A stretch of 64,000 nt of DNA from Caulobacteraceae bacterium UBA3198 (lineage in GTDB: Bacteria; Pseudomonadota; Alphaproteobacteria; Caulobacterales; Caulobacteraceae): NCBI GenBank assembly GCA_002363865.1, contig DEWY01000013.1, positions 322,267 through 386,266 on the forward strand. Reading direction: 5' to 3'. The translations under genes and the position numbers were made by a program. The notes under the pieces are model-generated. The model was not told where the DNA came from. It worked only from the letters and a program-made list of their open reading frames with translations, and searched no databases. Of the stretch, positions 36,560-44,171 are shown in pieces (the first letter of the stretch is position 1; each line of letters opens with the position of its first letter).

Positions 36560-37102
36560 ATGGACATCAATCCAGACCTCGCCCGTGAGCTGGGCTTTCC
36601 CAAGCTGAAGTACGCCTATGTGGAGCGCGAGCGGCGCTGGCTCTGCGCGCGGCTGCCGGACGTCGAGGTCATCTCCGCCGACGCCATCACCGACCTCTAT
36701 ATCGACGGCTCACGCCTGCGGCTGCGGGAGGCGCGGCCCCTGGACGGCGGGCCGGTCATGCGCCGTCTCGGGCGAAAGGGCGATGTGGACGCCGCCCATC
36801 GGCTGATCACGTCGATCTACCTGTCGGAGGCCGAGTTCGCCCTGTTGGCCGGGCTGCCGGGGCGGCGCATCGAGAAGGTCCGTCACCGCCTGGCGCCGAT
36901 CAACGGACGGACTTTCGGCGTCGATGTCTTCTCAGGCGCGCTCCAGGGCCTGGTTCTGTCGGAAAAGGAGTTCGACAGCGATACGGAGATGGCCGCCTGT
37001 CCCCACCCGCCCTTCGCCCTGCGGGAGGTGACCGATGATCCGCGCTATGCCGGGGGCTGGCTGGTGGCCCACGGGCTTCCGCCTGCGGAAGGCGGCCTCT
37101 GA
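36560..37102 (+). CDS. CYTH-like domain protein
   Basis: 180-aa protein resembling CYTH phosphatase/cyclase domains. YVERERRWLCARLP supplies the ExExR/K-type first strand, and RLRLREARPL and HRLITSIYLSEAEFALL follow the fold order. The later strand FGVDVFSGALQGLVLSEKEF carries the usual acidic pair. The canonical first motif is ExExK; here it is ERERRW. It probably binds or hydrolyses a polyphosphate or nucleotide with a metal; the substrate is unknown. The lipoprotein gene follows 46 nt downstream. Confidence 0.7.
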   Translation: MDINPDLARELGFPKLKYAYVERERRWLCARLPDVEVISADAITDLYIDGSRLRLREARPLDGGPVMRRLGRKGDVDAAHRLITSIYLSEAEFALLAGLPGRRIEKVRHRLAPINGRTFGVDVFSGALQGLVLSEKEFDSDTEMAACPHPPFALREVTDDPRYAGGWLVAHGLPPAEGGL

Positions 37103-37148
37103 CGGGCGCAGGCTTTCCCTGCTCGGCAAGATGTGGCGCAGTGGCGCC

Positions 37149-37526
37149 ATGACTCGTCGCTTCCTGATGATGGCCTCTGTCGCGGCCCTGCTGGCCGGCT
37201 GCGCTATAGTGCCGTCGCCGCCGATCCTGGCGCCGGCCGGCGCGCCGCTCGCCGAACTGGAGCCCCTCTATGCTGCGGAAGCAGGGAGGCGGGAGCTGAC
37301 CATCAAGGTCGCCTCCAACGGCTGCACCACCAAGGCCGACTTCGCCTTCTACGTGGAGCGCCAGGGGGAGGCGGTGACCCTGGCCTTTGGCCGCAGGCGT
37401 CTGGACGGGTGCCAGTCCCTGGTGGCGGGCCATGTGGAGCTGGCCTTCAGCTATGCGGAGCTGGGTCTTGAGCCCCGCGATCCGGTGTTCCTGCTCAATC
37501 CCCTGGTCGCTTGGCCGGGGCTTTGA
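37149..37526 (+). CDS. Lipoprotein of unknown function
   Basis: 125-aa predicted lipoprotein: MTRRFLMMASVAALLAGC with lipobox LAGC. The mature part has four further cysteines or near-cysteine sites (NGCTTKADF, RLDGCQSL), consistent with a disulfide between them. Strands such as FAFYVERQGEAVTLAF suggest a beta-rich periplasmic domain. The frame is open further upstream but the signal fixes the start at 37149. It may be cotranscribed with the CYTH-like gene. Confidence 0.75.
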   Translation: MTRRFLMMASVAALLAGCAIVPSPPILAPAGAPLAELEPLYAAEAGRRELTIKVASNGCTTKADFAFYVERQGEAVTLAFGRRRLDGCQSLVAGHVELAFSYAELGLEPRDPVFLLNPLVAWPGL

Positions 37527-37540
37527 ACTCAAAGACTTGA

Positions 37541-37584
37541 GCGCGTCTTGATCCGATAGCCGGTTCCCACCTATCGGAACGCGC
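37541..37584 (-). repeat. Palindromic intergenic repeat, copy B
   Basis: 44-nt element; its reverse complement starts GCGCGTTCCGATAGG and ends CAAGACGCGC. It differs from copy A (6911-6954) at only a few positions. It sits between convergent stops (lipoprotein and DUF4126 genes). Confidence 0.9.
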
Positions 37585-37585
37585 C

Positions 37586-38167
37586 CTAGCCAGGCCTCGC
37601 CCGTCTCTCTCGCCAGGCTCGACCGGCGCGGATCACCGCCAGGGTCAACAGGACGGCGACAAGGCCGGCGACCCCAAAGGCGATAAACGGCAGGAAGACC
37701 GCCAGCAGGCTGAGCAGGCCAGACAGGACGTCCTCGACGAGGGACAGCACGGGATTGCCCAGGCCGCCGGTGGTGGCGGTGGAGATCGGTCGGGCCGCGG
37801 CCCGGCTGCCATGGAAGCCGCCAGCCACCACCAGGCCGGCGATGGCGGCGATGGCCGGGTGTAGGTCGCTCAGCACATTCTGCTGGCTGGCGAAGAGCAC
37901 GGCGCCCGCGACAGGGGCGACCAGGGCGCCGACCCCGTGCCAGGCGGTGTCCACGGCCGGGATCTTATCAGCGACGAAGTCGACCACGGCCAGCGCGGCG
38001 ATGACGCCCAGGACCCAGGGCTGGGTCAGGTCGTCGAAGGGCTCAGCCAGCCGCAAGAGGTCAGTGTAGCGGGCCACCAAGCCGACGGTGAGCAGGGGCA
38101 CATAGGCGTTGAAGCCCGCCGCGCTGGCCAGACCAAAGGCTGAGAAGAGACTGGCGAAACCGTCCAT
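37586..38167 (-). CDS. DUF4126 family membrane protein
   Basis: 193-aa inner-membrane protein with about five hydrophobic helices. FGLASAAGFNAYVPLLTVGLVARYTD and VALAVVDFVADKIPAVDTAWHGVG-like sequence (from residue ~55) match the DUF4126 N-terminal half; GLVVAGGFHGSRAAARP and GNPVLSLVEDVLS match the centre. Function is unknown. It is convergent with the lipoprotein gene, separated only by repeat copy B. Confidence 0.85.
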   Translation of the reverse strand: MDGFASLFSAFGLASAAGFNAYVPLLTVGLVARYTDLLRLAEPFDDLTQPWVLGVIAALAVVDFVADKIPAVDTAWHGVGALVAPVAGAVLFASQQNVLSDLHPAIAAIAGLVVAGGFHGSRAAARPISTATTGGLGNPVLSLVEDVLSGLLSLLAVFLPFIAFGVAGLVAVLLTLAVIRAGRAWRERRARPG

Positions 38168-38220
38168 GAACCGCCTCCTAAGCCCCCATCATGCCGCAAG
38201 CCGCGCCTGCGGCGAAGCGC

Positions 38221-38640
38221 TCAGCCGAACCGGGCGACCAGCTCGGCCGGGACCCGGCGGGGGCGGCCGGTGGCCCGCTCGATCAGGCACCAGACTGTAC
38301 GCACCTGGGCGCACATGGCGCCGTCTGGGCCATCGATACGGACGAAACGGTCAAAGCGAGGCCCCTCGGCCTTGTCAGAGACCCAGGTGCGGCCCAGCGC
38401 CGTCTCGCCCGGCAGAAGGGCGCGACGGTAGTCGACCTCATGGCGCAGGGCGACCCAGGCCATGGCGTCCGACTCCGCCGGCTCGGCGGCGGAGTCCCAG
38501 TGGGCGATGGCCAGGTCCTGGGCCCAGCCCAGATAGACCACATTGTTCACATGGCCGTTGGCGTCGATATCCGCCGCGGTCGGGATGAAGGTGCGGGAAA
38601 AGACCCGCCGGCCCGGCGGGGGCTCGAAGGTCCGGCTCAC
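38221..38640 (-). CDS. Acyl-CoA thioesterase (hotdog fold, 4HBT type)
   Basis: 139-aa single hotdog domain. The catalytic-helix motif DIDANGHVNNVVYLGWAQD carries the usual Asp/Asn and His pair of 4-hydroxybenzoyl-CoA-type thioesterases. Its GTG start overlaps the grxD stop by 4 nt (GTGA), so it is translationally coupled to grxD. The substrate is unknown. Confidence 0.87.
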   Translation of the reverse strand: MSRTFEPPPGRRVFSRTFIPTAADIDANGHVNNVVYLGWAQDLAIAHWDSAAEPAESDAMAWVALRHEVDYRRALLPGETALGRTWVSDKAEGPRFDRFVRIDGPDGAMCAQVRTVWCLIERATGRPRRVPAELVARFG

Positions 38641-38978
38641 GCCGCCAGGACGCCCTGCTCGCTGAGGAAGGGCTTCAGTTCGCCGTTCTGGAACATCTCG
38701 CGGACGATGTCACAGCCGCCGACGAATTCGCCCTTCACATAGAGCTGCGGGATGGTCGGCCAGTCGGAGAAGGTCTTGATCCCATCGCGCAGGGAATCGT
38801 CCTGCAGAACGTCGACGCCGACGAAGTCGACGCCCAGATGGTCGAGGATCTGGACGACCAGGCCGGAGAAGCCACAGCGCGGCTGTTCGGGCACGCCCTT
38901 CATGAACAGCACCACCTGATGGTCCTGCAGGGTCTTGGCGATGAAGGCGTGGGCGGGTTCGGTCATGGCCTCGCTCAT
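38637..38978 (-). CDS. grxD: Monothiol glutaredoxin (Grx4/GrxD type)
   Basis: Iron-sulfur cluster-carrying monothiol glutaredoxin, 113 aa. The single-cysteine motif CGFS lies in PRCGFSGLVVQILD. The glutathione-binding segments WPTIPQLYVKGEFVGGCDIV are complete. GrxD binds a [2Fe-2S] cluster with BolA-type partners, and bolA lies 1 kb upstream on the same strand. ATG 38978 is preferred over an upstream in-frame ATG. It is coupled to the thioesterase by a GTGA overlap. Confidence 0.96.
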   Translation of the reverse strand: MSEAMTEPAHAFIAKTLQDHQVVLFMKGVPEQPRCGFSGLVVQILDHLGVDFVGVDVLQDDSLRDGIKTFSDWPTIPQLYVKGEFVGGCDIVREMFQNGELKPFLSEQGVLAA

Positions 38979-39051
38979 GGGAACGGCCTTTTCTGTGGGA
39001 GTCAGTTTCAGCAGACAGCTAGGGAGGCGCGGGCGCCGGGTCAAGACGGCC

Positions 39052-39939
39052 TCAGGCCCGCCGTGCGTCCGGTGGGGTGTCGATCCGGGCCATTTCGATC
39101 TGGGCGGCGAGCCCCGTGGGCAGTTCCCGGTCAGGCACGGCCGACAGGCGTTCGATCACCTCAGGCCGGTGGGCCTCGATCTGAATGCAGGCCAGGGACG
39201 GCTCGGTCAGGGCGTAGGCGAGGCAAAGCTCGTCGGCTTCCCAGTTGCGGGTCTCGTGCAGGAAGCCATAGGCGCCGACCGAGGCGGCGGTGGGGCCTGA
39301 GCGGCGGAACAGGGATGCCTTGGCCTGGGCCTGGGCCGGGGGACGGCAAAGCTCCGGAGGGAAGGCGTCAAAGCCGGTGATCGACATGTTGAGCTGGGCG
39401 GCGTCGCGGATCCGCCGGCGAATGTTCCAGCCCGAGGTCAGGTTGAACGGCGAGGACAGGGCGTCAAAGGCGCCCGAGGTCACCGCCTGATCCACCAGGG
39501 CGCCGGCCCCGGAGATGCCGATCTGCAGGGCGAGGCCCGCGCTGCGGACATCCTCCAGCATCCGCGCGCCTTCAGCGGTCAACGTGGCGTAGGCCGGCTC
39601 GTCCAGGGTCAGGAGGTCGAAATAGCCGGCCCCGGTCTGGGTCAGGCCATTGCGCACGGCGTCCTCGATCGCCCGGGCGTCGGTGGGGCTGCGTCCGTCG
39701 CCGCAGATGCGCCAGGCGATGAACAGCAGGCGTCGCTCAATGCTCTCGGCCGCCTGGCGGAAACCGGCCGCCAGGGTCTCGACCCCGGCCTCGACCTCGA
39801 AGGCGTTGACCCCGCACTCCATGGCGCTGACGGTCAAGACCCGCCAGGCGCCCTGCGGTTGGGCCCGGCCACGATCGCGCAGCAGCAGGCTCAGCGCCGA
39901 TACCGCCTTGCCGGATATGCCGAACGGCCGGTAGCGCAT
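39052..39939 (-). CDS. Aldo/keto reductase-fold protein lacking the catalytic tetrad
   Basis: 295-aa protein with the aldo-keto reductase start MRYRPFGISGKAVSALSLL and TIM-barrel layout. In active members the tetrad is Asp-Tyr-Lys-His; here the first site reads GVNAFEVEAGVETL (Asp replaced by Glu, Tyr absent), the Lys strand reads LLFIAWRICG, and the His strand reads YFDLLTLDEPAY. It is therefore probably an inactive pseudoenzyme, perhaps a binding or scaffold protein. It sits 11 nt after bolA and 73 nt before grxD on the same strand, so it belongs to their operon. Confidence 0.8.
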   Translation of the reverse strand: MRYRPFGISGKAVSALSLLLRDRGRAQPQGAWRVLTVSAMECGVNAFEVEAGVETLAAGFRQAAESIERRLLFIAWRICGDGRSPTDARAIEDAVRNGLTQTGAGYFDLLTLDEPAYATLTAEGARMLEDVRSAGLALQIGISGAGALVDQAVTSGAFDALSSPFNLTSGWNIRRRIRDAAQLNMSITGFDAFPPELCRPPAQAQAKASLFRRSGPTAASVGAYGFLHETRNWEADELCLAYALTEPSLACIQIEAHRPEVIERLSAVPDRELPTGLAAQIEMARIDTPPDARRA

Positions 39940-39950
39940 GGCTTTCCCGC

Positions 39951-40184
39951 CTAGCCTGGAACGGAGGTCTCGAGCGCCAGGGCGTGCAGTTCTCCGCCCA
40001 TCTTTCCCTTCAGCGCCGCATAGACCAGTTGATGCTGACGCACCCGCGGCAGGCCCTTGAAGGCGTCTGACACGATGCGCGCGCGATAGTGGTCGCCGTC
40101 GCCGGCCAGATCCTCGATGGCGATCTGGGCGTCGGGAAAGGCCTCCCGCAGGGAAGCTTCCAAGTCGGCCTGGGTCATGGGCAT
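39951..40184 (-). CDS. bolA: BolA-family protein
   Basis: 77-aa BolA-type protein: ASLREAFPDAQIAIEDLAGD, HYRARIVSDAFKGLPRVRQHQLVYAALKG. It has the conserved FKGLPRVRQHQLVY helix and the His of the RVRQHQ region used as cluster ligand with monothiol glutaredoxins. It is probably the partner of the GrxD encoded downstream, in Fe-S cluster trafficking. It is the first gene of the bolA / AKR-like / grxD / thioesterase set. ATG 40178 is an alternative start. Confidence 0.93.
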   Translation of the reverse strand: MPMTQADLEASLREAFPDAQIAIEDLAGDGDHYRARIVSDAFKGLPRVRQHQLVYAALKGKMGGELHALALETSVPG

Positions 40185-40270
40185 GGGGGTACGCTCTCTT
40201 GCAACAGGGTTTATGGACGAAAAAGGATTAACGCGCCCATAGCACAGCCGTCACGGGTCCCGTGCGCGCC

Positions 40271-42124
40271 TCAGGCGGCTGGCTCGGGCTTGCGCGCCGG
40301 GTCGCCGAGCACCTGCGCCGCCTCGGGGTTGATCGCCTGGGACGGTCCCTTGGGCTTGGAGAAGGGCGTCGGCTGCGGGGTCACCATATTGCCGCGCATC
40401 AGACTGCGGCCCGCCTCGATGCCGCCCACCAGCTGCGCCTCGAACCGCTCCTCGTCCCGGCGGCGGACCTCGGCCAGGGTTTCGGCGGCGTCTTCCGGCT
40501 CGACGCCGAGATCGACCAGCAGGCGTTCGCCCATGGCGATGGCGGATTCGAAGGTCTCGCGGATCTGGAAGTCGACGCCGGCCTGGGTCAGGCGCATGGA
40601 ATGGCCGCGGTCATAGGCGCGCACGAACAGCTTGGCGTGGGGGAACTCCGCCTTGACCAGGGCGACGATGTGGTCGGCGACCTCGGGCTTGTCCACGCCG
40701 ACCATGATGGCTTCGGCGGTTTCAGCCCCAGAGGCGCGCAGCACGTCCAGCCGCGCGCCGTCCCCATAATAGACCTTGAAGCCGAAATTGGCGGCGGCCT
40801 GGATCATCTCCACGTCGTTTTCGATCAGCGAAATCTCGAAGCCCCGGGCCAGGAGGGGCTGGCTGACCAGCTGGCTGAAGCGGCCAAAGCCGATCAGCAG
40901 GACCTGGCCCTGCAGGCCGTTGGCCTCCTCCACCCCGTCCATGGAGTGTTTCAGCGCCGGCGTCAGGCGATCGAGCACGATGATCACCAGGGGGGTCAGC
41001 GCCATGGAGAGGATGACGATGGCGGTCATGATGGCGCTGGTCCGCGCATCGATCACCCCGCCCGACAGGGCCGCCGCATAGAGGACGAAGGCGAATTCGC
41101 CGCCCTGGGCGAACAGGGCCGCCCGCTGGATGGCCTCCCGGGTGCTGGCCTTGAACAGGCGTGCGACCCCGTAGATGCCGGCCGCCTTCACCGCCATGAA
41201 GACCACCACGCCCCCGGCGATCAGCGCCCAGGAGGTCGCCACGACGGCCAGGTTCAGGGACATGCCGACGCTGATGAAGAAGAGGCCCAGCAGGATGCCC
41301 CGGAAGGGCTCGATATCGGCCTCAAGCTGGTGGCGGAAGGTGGACTCCGACAGGAGCACCCCGGCCATGAAGGCGCCCATGGCCATGGACAGGCCGCCCC
41401 AGTCCAGGAACAGGGCCGAGCCCAGAACCACCAGCAGGGCCGCCGCCGTCAGGATCTCCCGGGCGCCAGCCCGGGCCAGCAGGCGGAAGAAGGGGTTGAG
41501 CAGCCATTTGCCCGCCGCCAGCAGGGCCGCCAGGGAGCCGATGGCCAGCAGGATCGACAGCCAGACCGGGCGCGCGGCCTCTTCGGTCTGGCCCGACAGG
41601 GAGGCGAGCACCGCCACCATGGCCAGCAGCGGCACAACGGCCAGGTCCTCCAGCAACAGGATGGAGACCGCCCGCTGGCCGGCCGGCGTGGCGGTCTGCC
41701 CCCGCTCGTCCAGCATCTTCATGATCACCGCGGTGGACGACAGCACGAAGCCGCTGGCCCCGATCACCGCGGCGGCCGGCGGCAGGCCGGCCAGGACGCC
41801 GATGCCCGACAGCAGGGCCGCGCAGACCACCACCTGCAGGGCGCCCAGGCCGAAGATCTCCCGCCTTAGGTTCCACAGCTTGGCCGGCCGCATCTCCAGG
41901 CCGATGATGAACAGGAACATCACCACGCCGAGCTCAGCCACGTGCAGGATGGTCTCGGGTTCCGAGATCAGGGCCAGGCCGAAGGGGCCGATGATCAGGC
42001 CCGCGGCCAGATAGCCCAGCACCGAGCCCAGCTGCAGCTTGCGAAACAGGGGCACGGCGATCACCGCGGCGCCCAGCAGCACCACCGCATGGCCAAGGTT
42101 CAGTCCCGCTGAGTCTGTGGCCAT
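40271..42124 (-). CDS. CPA2-family monovalent cation:proton antiporter with RCK domain
   Basis: 617-aa Kef/RosB-type antiporter. The first ~390 residues form the twelve-helix exchanger: LGYLAAGLIIGPFGLALI, GASGFVLSSTAVIMKML, AMGAFMAGVLLSESTFRHQLEADI. A cytoplasmic RCK/TrkA-N domain follows (LLIGFGRFSQLVSQPLLARG, IEND, YYGDGARLDVLRASGAE), which binds nucleotide. A C-terminal extension past it is of unknown role. It probably extrudes K+ or Na+ in exchange for protons; glutathione gating as in KefB/C is possible but not shown. It is monocistronic. Confidence 0.92.
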   Translation of the reverse strand: MATDSAGLNLGHAVVLLGAAVIAVPLFRKLQLGSVLGYLAAGLIIGPFGLALISEPETILHVAELGVVMFLFIIGLEMRPAKLWNLRREIFGLGALQVVVCAALLSGIGVLAGLPPAAAVIGASGFVLSSTAVIMKMLDERGQTATPAGQRAVSILLLEDLAVVPLLAMVAVLASLSGQTEEAARPVWLSILLAIGSLAALLAAGKWLLNPFFRLLARAGAREILTAAALLVVLGSALFLDWGGLSMAMGAFMAGVLLSESTFRHQLEADIEPFRGILLGLFFISVGMSLNLAVVATSWALIAGGVVVFMAVKAAGIYGVARLFKASTREAIQRAALFAQGGEFAFVLYAAALSGGVIDARTSAIMTAIVILSMALTPLVIIVLDRLTPALKHSMDGVEEANGLQGQVLLIGFGRFSQLVSQPLLARGFEISLIENDVEMIQAAANFGFKVYYGDGARLDVLRASGAETAEAIMVGVDKPEVADHIVALVKAEFPHAKLFVRAYDRGHSMRLTQAGVDFQIRETFESAIAMGERLLVDLGVEPEDAAETLAEVRRRDEERFEAQLVGGIEAGRSLMRGNMVTPQPTPFSKPKGPSQAINPEAAQVLGDPARKPEPAA

Positions 42125-42231
42125 GGAGCCCTCCCTTGCCGGTCGGGGCCATACCGCCCCGGTCGCAGGCCGTTGTCCAGAGCGCAGCGCGCGCTCCGGC
42201 CGGCCAATCGGCCGGGGCCCGGGCGGGTTGG

Positions 42232-42440
42232 CTAGAAGATCAGCGACTGGTGGGCGCCGATCCCGGCCATGACGCCGGCGGCTGAGGCCAGGGTGGCGTT
42301 GTGCATGGGGCTGGCCGTGTCGCCTGCGCTGTAGACGCCCGGGACTGTGGTCTGTTGGCCGGCCTCCAGCTTCACATGCGGCCCGGTCATGCCGTCCTCG
42401 AAAGCGCAGCCGAGCTGGTAGGCCAGATCGCTGGCGGCGG
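42232..42440 (-). pseudogene. 3' remnant of a thioredoxin-reductase-like NAD(P)/FAD oxidoreductase
   Basis: The minus strand encodes a coherent C-terminus ending at TAG 42234-42232: AASDLAYQLGCAFEDG, then KLEAGQQTTVPGVYSAGDTA and MHNATLASAAGVMAGI. This is the FAD-binding signature end of thioredoxin-reductase-type flavoproteins (TTVPGVYSAGD). No N-terminal two-thirds exists upstream; at about 42440 the sequence switches abruptly to an Rrf2-type C-terminus on the opposite strand. It is therefore a truncated remnant. Confidence 0.8.
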
Positions 42441-42696
42441 GTGGGCGCTTAGCCGCGCCCTGGCGGAGGTGAGCCTGCTGGACATCTACCGGGCCTTGGG
42501 CGACCCGCGCCTGTTCGCCATCGGCCTGGCCGAAGACGCCCCAAGCTGCCTTGTGGAAGAGGCCGTCAACGCCGCCGTCGCCGACACCCTGGCCGCCGCC
42601 GAAGCCCTGGTCATCGCCCGGTTCGGCGAGGTCACCCTCGCCGATATCGCCCGGGACTTCGACGCAAGGTTCGCGGCTGTGATGGGGGAAGGCTGA
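42440..42696 (+). pseudogene. 3' remnant of an Rrf2-family transcriptional regulator
   Basis: The plus strand from about 42440 reads GGWALSRALAEVSLLDIYRA, then LGDPRLFAIGLAEDAPSCLV, matching the C-terminal half of Rrf2 regulators (wing, LLDVYRA helix and the C-x-V region). The N-terminal helix-turn-helix is missing; the open frame upstream (from 42301) is antisense to the oxidoreductase remnant. With that remnant it forms the two ends of what was a divergent gene pair. It is not expected to be functional. Confidence 0.75.
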
Positions 42697-42818
42697 CGTG
42701 TGGGTTACCTTGAGCCGACGTCAGAAGGTCCGCTTTGCGGCCGGTTGGCAGGTCGGCGACATTGGTCTGCTCACCTTCAAATGATCGAGGAATGCCGGCG
42801 ACTTGGGAGATTAGTATT

Positions 42819-43785
42819 ATGAAGCTGTTGGCTTGGCTCATCTATGTTCCGCTTCAGATCATGTGGTTACCTCTCTCCGTGATCGGCGGAGCATGGGTGG
42901 CATACAAGCAGATTTGGCGGAGTCGAGATCTCGGCTTGTCTCAGACCGCTGTAGAGATTGTTAACGGACGCTGGACCGGTCATGTCTTCGGGCTACGCCG
43001 CGACTCCGCATCCTACCGGCTGGCGGCCGTACTGCCGAATAACTCGGTGATCGGTTTGAGGCTTGCCTTGTTCCCGCTTTGGGTCGCCCGCACGGTCGCT
43101 GGGAAGCCGATCCTCTACCCCCTTTTTGCCAGACGACGCAGAGGCCGGCATAGCCAGCATGGTATTCTCACGCTCCGCCCGGTTTGACGAACTCATCGAG
43201 GATTACGCCGGCGCCGCGACGCAATTGGTGGTGCTAGGCGCGGGGTTAGATACCCGCGCCTATGGGCCTCTCGCGAACAGTGACATGACGTTTTTCGAGA
43301 TCGACAGGGTCGACGTTCAGCGCGCCAAGCGAAAGGCGGTGAGCCGGGCGGGGCTCGCCGCCAATCACGTCCACTACATAGAGGCGGACCTTGGCGAAGC
43401 CGACTGGGTTCTTGGCCTCGTCTCGTCGACCTACGATCCGACGAAAATTACGATCTTTCTTTGGGAGGGCGTAACGCTCTATCTCACTGAAGCTGCGGTA
43501 CGGACGACGCTAGCGAGCTTGAGGGCGCACGCTGCACCGGGTTCCGTTGTTGTTCTGGACCTCTACGCACAGGGATTCCTGAAGACGATCGGGCGGGGGG
43601 CCGCCGCCGCCGCCCTGAAGGCCACCAACGAAAGTCTAGACTTCGGCTTGGATTTTTCCACCGATCCGCATCGTGTGCTGTCCGATTTCGCCACGTCAGC
43701 CAACGTCCAACTCGTTGCGGCGCACTTCATTGGCTCTGCAAACAGGTCGGGGCCGTACATGACAGTGGCGGCGTTCAGGCTATAG
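42819..43785 (+). pseudogene. LCM-type SAM methyltransferase, apparently frameshifted
   Basis: Two frames together make one methyltransferase of the leucine-carboxymethyltransferase/TIGR00027 type. Frame 1 from ATG 42819 gives a membrane segment (WLIYVPLQIMWLPLSVIGGA) and SQTAVEIVNGRWTGHVFG, up to KPILYPLF. Frame 2 then continues PDDAEAGIASMVFSRSARFD, the motif LVVLGAGLDTRAYG and the C-terminus to 43785. The switch falls in a C5T5 run (43118-43127) and needs one base less. Codon use here is noticeably less GC-biased than in flanking genes, which suggests recent acquisition. It is either a real frameshift or a base-call error. Confidence 0.7.
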
Positions 43786-44171
43786 CTGAGATCGCATGGA
43801 CGCCTTCTCTCCACTCACCAGCGACGCGACATCGCGCCCAAACTGGTGGAGACGTTTCGATAGCGGCGGGGCACGACCCTGCTTGGGGCATGCTTGACCT
43901 GTTGTCCGAATGAGCATCGGAGTCGGATTGCATCTGCTGAGCGGACCACTGGCGCGAGGTGTTGCACCCTGCCAATGCGGACGGAAGAGTTGGGCGCAAG
44001 CTTGTGCAATTCGAAGGTTCCCAGCACCCGTCACTCGACCTGACACAGCTGACCCCGGAAGAGGCGGCCGGTCATATCGCAGGTTGAGTGGCCGCGTTCT
44101 CGCAAATGGCGGCCAGTCGTGCTTCGCCCACCCCCGAGCAATTCGCCTACCTGCCCCCTATATCCCCCTGC
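43786..44171. other. Non-coding or decayed stretch with gene-end remnant
   Basis: About 385 bp before the LLM gene with no full gene. A short open frame (43941 to the TGA at about 44088) encodes HPANADGRVGRKLVQFEGSQ and LTPEEAAGHIAG before a stop, and reads like the real C-terminus of a lost gene. Base composition is mixed. Confidence 0.4.

Noticed and set aside
42196..42215. CCGGCCG/CGGCCGG hairpin after the flavoprotein remnant
   Set aside because: Arms of seven G/C pairs without a T-run are expected by chance in this composition.
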